Source of the DNA: Bacteroides sp.
GTDB lineage: Bacteria; Bacteroidota; Bacteroidia; Bacteroidales; Bacteroidaceae
Length of the DNA stretch: 26,147 nucleotides
Assembly (NCBI GenBank): GCA_019412865.1
Contig: DXOJ01000189.1
Location: 1 to 26,147, forward strand
Direction: 5' to 3'
The translations under genes and the position numbers were made by a program. Under the pieces are notes generated by a model. It was not told where the DNA came from. It saw nothing but the letters and a program-made list of their open reading frames with translations, and ran no database searches. The number at the start of each line of letters is the position of its first letter. The stretch's first letter is position 1. Positions 1 through 8,904 of the stretch are shown here, piece after piece.

Positions 1-46
1 CAACTGAATATTAACTTTAGTCATTATGCTGCTTAATTTTGATTAG
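1..46. other. Left-edge sequence that interrupts the regulator gene
   Basis: All three plus-strand frames carry stop codons within these 46 bases (for example TGA at 5-7 and TAG at 44-46 in the frame of the following regulator, and TAA at 34-36 in frame 1). From 47 onward the regulator frame is open and clearly coding. The bases therefore do not look like the missing N-terminal part of that gene. They may be the end of an inserted element, the far side of a rearrangement, or a contig-edge artefact. I cannot recognise the sequence. Confidence 0.4.
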
Positions 47-3000
47 TTACTTAAGAAAATATATCTAATCTCAACTTCCGGAAAAATCGCAATATATGAT
101 CCCAAGAACGGAAATATAAAATTCCAGGAACTACCATGTCCTGTCACAGATATCTATTCCATATCTTCCATTTCCCCTTCTAATGACAGGATCGGCTTAG
201 GAACTGACAACGGATTTATAACATACGATACAGAAAAGAAAAAATTCCAGCATTTTAATATACAGACAGCCACCCAGCCATCCAATGAAGCTCATTTTTT
301 TTATCAGGACAAAACCGGAGAAGTCTGGATCTTTGCCAATACCTCCGGTGTGATAAAGCTAAATCTGCAAACAGGAGATAAACAGCACTTCACAGCTCCT
401 ATACAAAACCTGATCCAATATGAACGCGACAACCGATACATGATCTTTGAAGACCATGAAGGTACACTATGGATGAGTCCTCAAAAAGGGCATTTGTGCT
501 ATTATGATCGCGACAGTAATCAACTGAAACTATACTTTGCAGATGAAAACAATCCCGCTTCCCTATTTGCCCCCTCTATTCGTTATTATTATACCGACCG
601 GCAACAGAATGTATGGATTACCAATGACCGGGGCGTAGATAAAATATCTTTCTATCCCAATAAATATAAAATACGTCCCATAGACAATGGATTGGAAATA
701 CGTGCTTTTCTTGCCGACAAACAGAAACGTCTCTGGGTTGCTTCCAAAAAGGGAAACGTCAGAATTTACCGTCCGGATGGGACATTAGAAGGCTACCTTT
801 CTCCACAGGGCATAATCACCCCTCAAGAGGTTACTTTCGGAAAAAGTGTGTACTGTTTTATGGAAGATAAACAAGGAAATATATGGATGGGAACCAAAAA
901 AGACGGCCTCATCCTTCTAAAGAAGAAAAATGAGCACTCCTATCTTTTACAACAATTCGTCCATCAGCCACAAGATACATACAGTTTAAGTAACAATAGT
1001 GTCTATAGTATTATTCAGGATAGTCATGACAATATATGGATCGCATGTTATGGAGGTGGCCTCAACCTATTATCACACGCACCTGATGGTTCTACCAACT
1101 TTATCCATAGCGGCAACCGGCTGAAAAACTATCCTGTTTCTACTTCACTCAAAATAAGACATATCGCAGAAGCCCCCAACGGAGTGTTATTGATTGGCAC
1201 AACCAATGGTTTACTTACATTCTCCAATAAGTTCGATCAGCCTGAAGAAATTAAGTTCTATCACAGCAACCGTATCCCTAATGTAGATTCCAGCCTTAGC
1301 AGTAATGATGTCATGCAGATATTTACTGACAGTCGAAAAAACACTTATGTAATAACATTCACCGGAGGAATCAGCCAGGTTATCTCTAAAAATCTGCTCA
1401 CGGAAGATATACAATTCAAAAGTTATACAATCAAAGACGGATTAGCTTCTGATTTGGTACTTTCAATGCTCGAAGATACTCAAAAACAATTATGGGTAAT
1501 CTCCGAAAACTCCATATCCAAATTCAATCCACAACAAGGAACATTTGAGAATTATGGAAGTAATTACTTTCAGAGAGAACTGAACCTCACTGAAGCAGTT
1601 CCCACACCAACCAGTCAAAAGAAAATCGTTCTCGGAACCAATCAAGGGATACTTGAAATCAACACAGGACAAATGAAAAAAAGTTCTTATGTACCTCCTA
1701 TTGTATTTACCGGACTCAAAATACAAGGAAGTCAACTTCATGTAGCGCTTGATGACATAAAAGAACTGGAACTGAATCCTTCGGAACGTAATGTCACCTT
1801 TCAATTTGCAGCCATTGATTATGTAAATCCCAATGCCATCGAATACGCTTATCGCCTGCAAGGTCTGGAAGAAGAATGGAACGAAGCCGGTAATAACCGC
1901 TCTGCAACATACATAAATTTACCTGCCGGAGAATATCAACTGCAAATCCGTTCCAGCAATAGCGACGGAGTATGGACCGATAATATACGCACTCTCCCCA
2001 TTCATGTTTTACCCACTTTTTGGGAAACATACTGGGCATGGTTATTCTATATTGTCATGTTCGTGTTATTCACTACTATCATTGTATACATTCTGTTCTA
2101 TATCTACCGTTTGCGGCATCAGGTTGACTTGGAACAACATTTATCCAATATCAAATTACGCTTCTTCACTGATATTTCACATGAATTACGCACTCCTTTA
2201 ACTTTAATATCCAGCCCTGTATCAGAAATTCTAGCGCATGAAACAATCTCTCCGACAGTTCGGGAACATCTAAATTTGGTACATAAAAACACAGAACGTA
2301 TGCTTCGTCTGGTTAATCAACTACTGGATTTCCGCAAAATCCAAAATAAGAAGATGAAAGTGTTGGTAGAAAAGACAGAACTCGTTTCCCAATTACAGAA
2401 GATAATGGAAAGCTTCCACCTTATAGCAAAAGAAAAGAGAATTGATTTCCAACTTCAAACTAATACAGACAAAATATACGCATGGGTAGACCGTGACAAA
2501 TTTGAAAAGATATTCTTCAATCTACTTTCAAATGCCTTCAAATATACACCGAACGGCAAGAAAGTAACGGTAAATATGATAACAGGTTCGGAGCAAGTCA
2601 CCATCTCCGTATCTGATGAAGGTATTGGCATTGCTCCCGAAAAGCAACAATCCCTATTTTATCGATTTGAAACACTGGCACAATACAATATCTTGCAGCC
2701 CTCATCCGGCATTGGGCTTTCACTGGTACGCGAATTAATAGAATTACATCACGGAAATATCCAAGTGAAAAGCGAGCCGGGAAGTGGAAGTGAATTCATT
2801 GTCACACTTCCTAAGGAAGAAAAAGCATTTGCAGACGATCAACAAGCCGAATTTATTTTATCCGACAGTGAACAAGCTACTGAAGAAGATTCGGATAGTA
2901 CATCCTTCAAGGCAGCATACGCAGAGAATGAAAATAAAACCGACGCAGAGGATGAAAAAACTTCCATTCTTATTGTCGAAGACAACAATGAATTACGTCA

Positions 3001-3754
3001 TTTCCTATGGAATATCCTGTCAGAGACTTACACTGTTCTCGAAGCAGCAAATGGAAAAGAAGGATTAAAATATGCACAGCAGTACATTCCGGATCTGATA
3101 ATCAGTGATGTCATGATGCCGGTCATGGATGGATTAGACATGGTGAAAGCAATCAAAGCCGATCATAACACCTGCCATATTCCTATTATATTACTATCAG
3201 CAAAATCTTCTTTAGATGATCGGATAGCAGGACTGGAACAAGGCATCGATGACTACATTACCAAACCATTCAGCTCTACGTACTTAAAAACCAGAATTTT
3301 GTCGCTGCTCCGTCAACGTAAACAGTTACAAGAGCTATATTTATCGAAACTGTCAGAGCATACTCAAGAAGAAGATCATATAAATGGGTGGGAGCCTTCA
3401 CAACCTCAAGTGACTCCATACGATGAACAATTCATGCAACAAGTAATGGCGTTTATGGAGGAACAAATGGACAATACAGATATCACCATCGACGACTTCG
3501 CCAACAAACTAATGTTAAGCCGTACGGTATTCTACCGAAAATTAAAATCTATTGTTGGGCTGACTCCGGTAGATTTCGTATGTGAAATGCGCATCAAACG
3601 AGCCGCCCAGCTAATTGAAAAAAGTGAATACAGTTTCTCCCAAATTGCTTATATGACCGGTTTCAATGACCCGAAGTACTTTAGCAGGCGCTTCAAAAAA
3701 ATCATGGGAGTCACTCCTACAGAATATAAAGAAAGAAAGGGAGATGCCTCATAA
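47..3754 (+). CDS. Hybrid two-component system sensor/regulator (HTCS), 5'-truncated
   Basis: This is a one-protein hybrid two-component system, which in Bacteroides senses an oligosaccharide in the periplasm and activates the adjacent utilisation locus. The order visible is: beta-propeller repeats with recurrent (N/K)xWxG/A motifs (47 to about 1690), a Y_Y_Y domain (about 1770-1990), a membrane segment (about 2020-2120), and a histidine kinase with the phospho-accepting His of SHELRTP at 2180-2182 and ATP-binding N and G boxes (NLLSNAFKYTP, DEGIGIAPE, GIGLSLV). Then come a receiver domain with the phospho-Asp at 3107-3109 (ISDVMMPVMDG) and Lys in TKPFS, and an AraC-type helix-turn-helix at the C-terminus. 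The frame is open from 47, but the first possible start is GTG at 350, inside a propeller blade, and no signal peptide is present. Intact family members run about 1,330-1,400 residues; here 1,235 codons remain, so roughly 100-150 residues are missing. It may be a pseudogene or cut by the window edge. The adjacent locus suggests a pectin-derived ligand. Confidence 0.9.
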   Translation, partial: LLKKIYLISTSGKIAIYDPKNGNIKFQELPCPVTDIYSISSISPSNDRIGLGTDNGFITYDTEKKKFQHFNIQTATQPSNEAHFFYQDKTGEVWIFANTSGVIKLNLQTGDKQHFTAPIQNLIQYERDNRYMIFEDHEGTLWMSPQKGHLCYYDRDSNQLKLYFADENNPASLFAPSIRYYYTDRQQNVWITNDRGVDKISFYPNKYKIRPIDNGLEIRAFLADKQKRLWVASKKGNVRIYRPDGTLEGYLSPQGIITPQEVTFGKSVYCFMEDKQGNIWMGTKKDGLILLKKKNEHSYLLQQFVHQPQDTYSLSNNSVYSIIQDSHDNIWIACYGGGLNLLSHAPDGSTNFIHSGNRLKNYPVSTSLKIRHIAEAPNGVLLIGTTNGLLTFSNKFDQPEEIKFYHSNRIPNVDSSLSSNDVMQIFTDSRKNTYVITFTGGISQVISKNLLTEDIQFKSYTIKDGLASDLVLSMLEDTQKQLWVISENSISKFNPQQGTFENYGSNYFQRELNLTEAVPTPTSQKKIVLGTNQGILEINTGQMKKSSYVPPIVFTGLKIQGSQLHVALDDIKELELNPSERNVTFQFAAIDYVNPNAIEYAYRLQGLEEEWNEAGNNRSATYINLPAGEYQLQIRSSNSDGVWTDNIRTLPIHVLPTFWETYWAWLFYIVMFVLFTTIIVYILFYIYRLRHQVDLEQHLSNIKLRFFTDISHELRTPLTLISSPVSEILAHETISPTVREHLNLVHKNTERMLRLVNQLLDFRKIQNKKMKVLVEKTELVSQLQKIMESFHLIAKEKRIDFQLQTNTDKIYAWVDRDKFEKIFFNLLSNAFKYTPNGKKVTVNMITGSEQVTISVSDEGIGIAPEKQQSLFYRFETLAQYNILQPSSGIGLSLVRELIELHHGNIQVKSEPGSGSEFIVTLPKEEKAFADDQQAEFILSDSEQATEEDSDSTSFKAAYAENENKTDAEDEKTSILIVEDNNELRHFLWNILSETYTVLEAANGKEGLKYAQQYIPDLIISDVMMPVMDGLDMVKAIKADHNTCHIPIILLSAKSSLDDRIAGLEQGIDDYITKPFSSTYLKTRILSLLRQRKQLQELYLSKLSEHTQEEDHINGWEPSQPQVTPYDEQFMQQVMAFMEEQMDNTDITIDDFANKLMLSRTVFYRKLKSIVGLTPVDFVCEMRIKRAAQLIEKSEYSFSQIAYMTGFNDPKYFSRRFKKIMGVTPTEYKERKGDAS

Positions 3755-3768
3755 GCACCTCCCCTTTC
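3735..3768. terminator. Hairpin between convergent genes, probable bidirectional terminator
   Basis: GGGAG (3739-3743) and TGC (3745-3747) pair with GCA (3755-3757) and CTCCC (3759-3763) around a 7-base loop that contains the regulator stop codon, with further GAAA/TTTC pairing outside. It sits between the end of the regulator and the end of the methylesterase gene, which converge with a 36-bp gap. The minus-strand reading continues into a T-rich run; the plus side has only a weak one. Confidence 0.5.
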
Positions 3769-3790
3769 CTTACCAGTTTTCTATATTCAA

Positions 3791-5095
3791 TTACAATACA
3801 CCTTTTTTACCTTGCGTTCCATATTGATTCACGGCAGATACCTTCAAAGCATAATTCACTTTCGACACCGGAAAAGAGGTATCAGTAGTCGTCCCGAGAA
3901 TCTGTTCTCCATCATATACAATATATCCGATCGCATTCTTCACAGGGTTCCATTTAAGAGTGCCATGCTGATAAACCAGACTGCGCGGACTTCCTAATTT
4001 CTCCATCATAATACGCGGATTCCAGCCATCATTACCCGGAATCATATTTTCGTACGTATATTTGTCCGCCTCCTCTTTCGTTATAGTTGCCTGACAGGTA
4101 CCCGATACTTCCTTACCGGTTTGGCGGTCTTTATATTGATATTCCGTTTTGCGTTTACTTAAATCCAACACATTACCCTGTGCATCACGACTATTGTATT
4201 CGGCAAAAATCCCGGGAACCGTTCCCATATTCGTCCATCCTTCATCAGCGACAGGGATAAGCATGATGGTATTGATATACACCGTCTTCGAATTATTATG
4301 CCATGGACGCCCCAACTTCAAACGTCCGTCAGCCGCTTCACTGTTTCCATCTATAATGCAATTACGAAAAGCATAACCATATTTGGCATCTTTATGGGAA
4401 GGAGCCACTATTACTGCTCCACTCCGTACATTATAAAGCGTACAGTTTTCCAGCAACACATCACCACCACCATAAAAATAGTCTACCGCGCCTTCTATCC
4501 AGCAATCTTTCACATAGTGCCGACTGACATCATTATTGGCAGTCATCCAAGTATCTTGAAAAGAACGGAACTTACAATTATAAAAGGAAGCACAATCTGC
4601 CTGACTATTCATAGCCAAAGCCTGCGGACCATTATCTGATAAAACTCCCCAGTCATTCACATACGAAATGTTTTCCGTATAAAAGTGGTCTCCTTTTACC
4701 ACCACTACCGATCCCTCATATTTATAAACTGGAGAGGAAGGATTATGAACCGAGTGTTCCCAATAAGCTGTTTTTCCACCTATTTCTTTACCGGTCAGTT
4801 TACTACCAACATTCAAGTTTAAATAAATAATGGTCTTATCCTTATCCTGGCCTATTAAATGTACATATGGCTTATTCTTAGGGATAATCACCTGCTCATT
4901 ATACAAGCCATTCTTTATCAGAATCAACCAAGGTTTCGTCTGTTCGTCAGGTACAGCATTGATTGCTTCCTGAACCGTTTTATAATCTCCACTACCATCA
5001 ACAGCTACAATAGCCTGATAAGGCGATGAGTCCGCCTGTGCATAAATCATTGCACAGGCACTCATCAATAAAATTGATAATACAATATTCTTCAT
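3791..5095 (-). CDS. Pectin methylesterase (carbohydrate esterase family 8)
   Basis: It removes methyl esters from homogalacturonan, leaving polygalacturonate for lyases. The 434-residue product has a cleavable signal peptide ending near MIYAQA and no lipobox cysteine, so it is probably periplasmic or secreted. The right-handed beta-helix motifs of the family are intact: Gln158 in PQALAM, Gln180/Asp181 in FQDTW, Asp205 in VDYFYG and Arg263 in LGRPW. The last 60 residues resemble a fibronectin type III fold. The ATG at 5093-5095 is preferred; the longer reading to 5116 needs a TTG start and adds seven residues in front of a normal signal peptide. It is the last gene of the susC-led run, 33 bp after the stop of the lipoprotein gene, so it is probably co-transcribed. 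It is a paralogue of the esterase at 14770-16389 but lacks that protein's lipobox and N-terminal Ig-like domain. Confidence 0.92.
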   Translation of the reverse strand: MKNIVLSILLMSACAMIYAQADSSPYQAIVAVDGSGDYKTVQEAINAVPDEQTKPWLILIKNGLYNEQVIIPKNKPYVHLIGQDKDKTIIYLNLNVGSKLTGKEIGGKTAYWEHSVHNPSSPVYKYEGSVVVVKGDHFYTENISYVNDWGVLSDNGPQALAMNSQADCASFYNCKFRSFQDTWMTANNDVSRHYVKDCWIEGAVDYFYGGGDVLLENCTLYNVRSGAVIVAPSHKDAKYGYAFRNCIIDGNSEAADGRLKLGRPWHNNSKTVYINTIMLIPVADEGWTNMGTVPGIFAEYNSRDAQGNVLDLSKRKTEYQYKDRQTGKEVSGTCQATITKEEADKYTYENMIPGNDGWNPRIMMEKLGSPRSLVYQHGTLKWNPVKNAIGYIVYDGEQILGTTTDTSFPVSKVNYALKVSAVNQYGTQGKKGVL

Positions 5096-5128
5096 GATAT
5101 TCTTTATACCTAACAATTATAGGATCAA

Positions 5129-6802
5129 TTAATACCAACGTGGATCACCAGCATTACCCGTTCCGGCAAACCCGGCTTCCGGTTTAATATGGAAATCACC
5201 GTTCAATGGATCAACGAACAAGTCATCCGAGCTTTGTTTTATTCTCGTTATTTCTTCAAACCTGTTATTGCCTTCCTGCAGGTCGGAGGTGATATAACAA
5301 TTATCAGAGAAGTTCAAAATGTCATAAGCACCATTTCCACTATTCATTTTCTTTCCTTTGTTCGGACCGGAGAAAATCAAATTCCGCATTGTCGCAGATT
5401 TCGGAGAAGGCGGAGTACTTGCCGCATTATCAAAACGGAAAACTTTAGGCAATTCCTTCTTAGCATCCATAGAATTATAGAAAGTACAATTTTCCAATAT
5501 CACATCACCGATTCCCCCTTTCACGTCCATCAACTGGTCACCAATATTAATCAATGTACTATTCGTTATAGAAACCTTTTCCAACTGATCGATATTTTTT
5601 CCGAAATTAATCATTCCATATCCGTCCGTACCAACTTCGGATATGACACAGTTATCAATCGTAATATCCGTCATGAACACACCACTTCCGTTGCTAATAC
5701 GTACAAGCGTACGTTTTATGTTCTGTATAGCACAGCCTGTGAATGAAATAGACTGGGCATAAGAACTATTTTTCCAATCCGTCATATAACTGGCCTCGCC
5801 ATTTCCATTCAGGCAAACAAACTCGAATGACAGAGACTGTATCGGAGAAGCCAATGATATTTTATTAGTCACAATAAGCTGTGGACGATTATTTTCATTA
5901 GCTTCCGTACTGGTAAATAATATATTATCCAATCCCGGAATCTTTAGTTCACTTACCTTATACACCGCCCCCGGAGTAAGTTGGACAGTTACATTGCTAC
6001 ATTCTTTCTCTTTCACAAAATTAGATAACAATGTACTTAAATCAATGACTCCGGTTTCCGTAGCCTCCACAAAAAGGATTTCGCTACCACCCAATCCAAG
6101 TGTTTTGAATACATACGAACCACGTAATGCATCATTATTATAAATCCGAACACGATAGGTCGCTCCATTCTCCAATTCGGAGAGTGTTTTCGAACAAGCG
6201 GCTATATCTTCCGAAGTCAAATCAATCTGTTTTTCCTCACCATATTTCGTATCCACCATTTGAGCCAACGTCAGATGAGTTACTCTGTTCGTTTCTTCCC
6301 ATATCAAGGTTGCGGAATTAGCTGTAACTTCCACTCCGGTAAATAATTGCTCATCCGGAGTTTTAAATGCTACACTGACATAAGTGCTTGCCTTTCCCTG
6401 CGCATCTTCTCCTTTCATACGAACAGAATATTGCGTAGAACCGTTGAACTCCTGAAACAAAGTACGATATTCCACCCTCATAGGCGTATTACTCTCTGAA
6501 AATACAGTCAATGTATCTTTCAGAATCGTATCTGTCCTTACATAATTTTCCGCATTAAACTCCAAGCTGTCCGTATAAAACTCAAAAATATAGACTTTTG
6601 CATTCACAATCTGCGAATATCTTAATGTAACCGAAGTCGCATCGGTAGCCGACTTATCGAACGTCAACGGACGGAACAAAGCATCATAGTTCTTATTAAC
6701 TGTCCAGTCATTGGCATCGTCCTCACAGGAAGACATACCCACTATCAAAGCCAATAGTACATACAGGCATGCTCCGGATAATCTATTAACTAGTCTTTTC
6801 AT
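5129..6802 (-). CDS. Surface lipoprotein with FN3, DUF4957-like and DUF5123-like regions; probable glycan-binding protein
   Basis: The 557-residue product begins with a lipoprotein signal peptide (VGMSSC, Cys26) followed at once by EDD, the acidic pattern linked to outer-surface display in Bacteroides. Residues of about 40-235 form two fibronectin-III-like units, including TSVTLRYSQIVNAKVYIF and SATLIWEETNRVTHL. The remainder (about 240-557) looks like a parallel beta-helix of the DUF4957/DUF5123 type, with repeated short strands such as SITNSTLINIG and VILENCTFYN. It starts 16 bp after susD and precedes a methylesterase. The slot directly after susCD usually encodes a surface glycan-binding protein, so that is the inferred role. 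A catalytic beta-helix, as in lyases or esterases, is the alternative, but I see no known catalytic motif. Confidence 0.75.
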   Translation of the reverse strand: MKRLVNRLSGACLYVLLALIVGMSSCEDDANDWTVNKNYDALFRPLTFDKSATDATSVTLRYSQIVNAKVYIFEFYTDSLEFNAENYVRTDTILKDTLTVFSESNTPMRVEYRTLFQEFNGSTQYSVRMKGEDAQGKASTYVSVAFKTPDEQLFTGVEVTANSATLIWEETNRVTHLTLAQMVDTKYGEEKQIDLTSEDIAACSKTLSELENGATYRVRIYNNDALRGSYVFKTLGLGGSEILFVEATETGVIDLSTLLSNFVKEKECSNVTVQLTPGAVYKVSELKIPGLDNILFTSTEANENNRPQLIVTNKISLASPIQSLSFEFVCLNGNGEASYMTDWKNSSYAQSISFTGCAIQNIKRTLVRISNGSGVFMTDITIDNCVISEVGTDGYGMINFGKNIDQLEKVSITNSTLINIGDQLMDVKGGIGDVILENCTFYNSMDAKKELPKVFRFDNAASTPPSPKSATMRNLIFSGPNKGKKMNSGNGAYDILNFSDNCYITSDLQEGNNRFEEITRIKQSSDDLFVDPLNGDFHIKPEAGFAGTGNAGDPRWY

Positions 6803-6818
6803 CTTTTCCTACCATTAA

Positions 6819-8894
6819 TTATTTATAACCATACGAATTAGAAACATACCCTTGCGTCTTATTGACATCCTCATAATAAATAGCGAATACATGGCGATAA
6901 TTACACACTCCATTACCAACAGAATATTTACGGAACTCCGCTTCGGCTTCACCGCCCCAGTTCAACCTGCCAAACAAATTCGAATAGTCGTAAGACGCAT
7001 TCAGACCTGTACCGCAAACCAATATTCTAGCCATTGTTTTCACATAATTAGTATTCAGGGTTGCATTTATATCACCATCCTTATTCAATGTCACCTGCAT
7101 GCTGATCCAGTTGCACTCATACTGTCCTTTTGATGCAGAAGCAGTACCGGTTCCCATGTCCTCATTGAAATTAACGGACGACATATCAATGTATTCCGGA
7201 TTATCAGAGTCTTCATATTTATAATAGATTTTTCTCGGTATTTCATCCACTTGATAAGTCTTCCCGAAAATAGTCACCGGCTTGTAGTCATACAACATAC
7301 AAAGACCTATTTTCATCTCTTCTATTTTCTCCGCCAACAATCCCCAACGTGTCAAATCCTGACGACGAATAGATTCACAACCAAACTCCCATGCCCGTTC
7401 ATTGACAATAGCCGTGAAGAAATCCGCGTCATACTGCGTGATTTCGGGAGCACCAGTACCAAATGCTCTTTCACGAACCTTTTCCAAAGCCTGTCGGGGA
7501 GACATACCGGCAATCGGACTAACTGCATCCGGCCCTGTCAATACATTTTGAGCCTCCGCAAACATCAGGTAAATATCTGAATATCGCATCAAAATCCAGT
7601 TGATACCAGTAGCAATACGTGAATTAGCTTTCGGGAAACGGACTTTCATATAATTATCAGTCATCCAATACCAACGCCATTTACCACAAGCCACTCCTAA
7701 TGGGTTACAGCGAATAACTTCCTTATTTTTTCCATTCTCATTGATATATTCCTGGAAAACACAAGTAACATCCCGACGGGTGTCTGCCGGATCAAATGAA
7801 TAAAAATAGTAAGCAGTAGTAGCCGCATATCCTGCCCCTCCCATACCTTGGGTGGTATTAAAAACCCCTCTGTTCAGGTTGTATCCCATCGTGGCCCCCA
7901 CATCTCCATTCTGTCCTTCACCAAAAGCAACTTCAAACAGGTTTTCATTATACTTGTTGTATTCCAGATGATTGACAGTAGACCAAATATTCTCATAACT
8001 GGGATCAAGCTCATGAGGATTATCAGTCGCTCCCAAAATCTCCGCACACTGTTTGGCAGCCAGCTCATAATAATCTTTCCAATTCTTAGGGCGACCGACG
8101 AAATATCCGTTCATTTCCGGAATGGTCGGATGATGTTCCACCTCCAAGTCCGGAAACTGATTTCCATCCCGTACAGACCATCCTCCGGCAAATAGCGCTA
8201 CTTTTGCCAGCAGTCCTTTGGCAAAACCTTTATTCATGCGTTCTACCGTATATGATTCTTCTCCCATCCAAGGCAGATATTCAATTGCCTCTTTCAAATC
8301 CTCTATGATATAATTATAAACAATATCACGATCCACTTTTCCTATATAGACATTTCCCAATCCGCTTTCAGACGCATGCTCTTTATATGGCACATCTCCC
8401 CAATAACGGATCAGTTCAAAATAGCCTAACGCTTTTAGTGCTAATGCCTCTCCTAAATATCTACGCATGGCAGCCTTGTCCGAAGTAGATTGCATCAACG
8501 TGGACCGACGTATACCATCTACGATAGTAGTGGCGGATTCTGCCAGATAATAAAGTTTGTCCCATCTGGTATTCCGGTTATAATTATCGTCATAAAAATT
8601 GCCAGCACCTTCATCACGAAGTGTCGAATTATAGTTTTCCGTAGAAAACGCACCCGAGCCAACCTCCACGTCAGAAGCTCCCTGCCAGTTGACACACAGT
8701 TTCTGACCATATATATAGGTGTCCGTCATTGTCGCATACACACCCATCAGGGCTGCTTCCGTCAGAGCTGTCGATTTAAACAGATTCTCATCACTTGGAA
8801 TAGAAGGACTTTCGGTATCCAAAAAATTATCCATACACGAAGTGCATAACACAGAGGAGGATAAAACCGCTAAAAATAGTTTCTGTATTTTCAT
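6819..8894 (-). CDS. susD-like: SusD/RagB family outer-membrane lipoprotein
   Basis: This is the surface lid and glycan-binding partner of the SusC transporter. The 691-residue product has a lipobox at LCTSC (Cys20). Family landmarks are present in order: the N-terminal helix with LTEAALMGVYATM (44-56), the TPR-like stretch GEALALKALGYFELIRYW (148-165) with GDVPY following, RYSDIYLMFAEAQN (437-450), and ERAWEFGCESIRRQDLTRWG (499-518). It is longer than typical members (about 500-600 residues), the extra length lying mostly beyond residue 560. It begins 10 bp after susC and is clearly in the same operon. The ligand is inferred from the neighbours to be a pectic oligosaccharide; sequence alone does not define it. 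Confidence 0.95.
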   Translation of the reverse strand: MKIQKLFLAVLSSSVLCTSCMDNFLDTESPSIPSDENLFKSTALTEAALMGVYATMTDTYIYGQKLCVNWQGASDVEVGSGAFSTENYNSTLRDEGAGNFYDDNYNRNTRWDKLYYLAESATTIVDGIRRSTLMQSTSDKAAMRRYLGEALALKALGYFELIRYWGDVPYKEHASESGLGNVYIGKVDRDIVYNYIIEDLKEAIEYLPWMGEESYTVERMNKGFAKGLLAKVALFAGGWSVRDGNQFPDLEVEHHPTIPEMNGYFVGRPKNWKDYYELAAKQCAEILGATDNPHELDPSYENIWSTVNHLEYNKYNENLFEVAFGEGQNGDVGATMGYNLNRGVFNTTQGMGGAGYAATTAYYFYSFDPADTRRDVTCVFQEYINENGKNKEVIRCNPLGVACGKWRWYWMTDNYMKVRFPKANSRIATGINWILMRYSDIYLMFAEAQNVLTGPDAVSPIAGMSPRQALEKVRERAFGTGAPEITQYDADFFTAIVNERAWEFGCESIRRQDLTRWGLLAEKIEEMKIGLCMLYDYKPVTIFGKTYQVDEIPRKIYYKYEDSDNPEYIDMSSVNFNEDMGTGTASASKGQYECNWISMQVTLNKDGDINATLNTNYVKTMARILVCGTGLNASYDYSNLFGRLNWGGEAEAEFRKYSVGNGVCNYRHVFAIYYEDVNKTQGYVSNSYGYK

Positions 8895-8904
8895 TTTTCA
8901 AGTA

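Noticed and set aside
1490..1861. Minus-strand open frame inside the regulator gene
   Set aside because: It is a shadow of the propeller-coding frame, with no domain or promoter.
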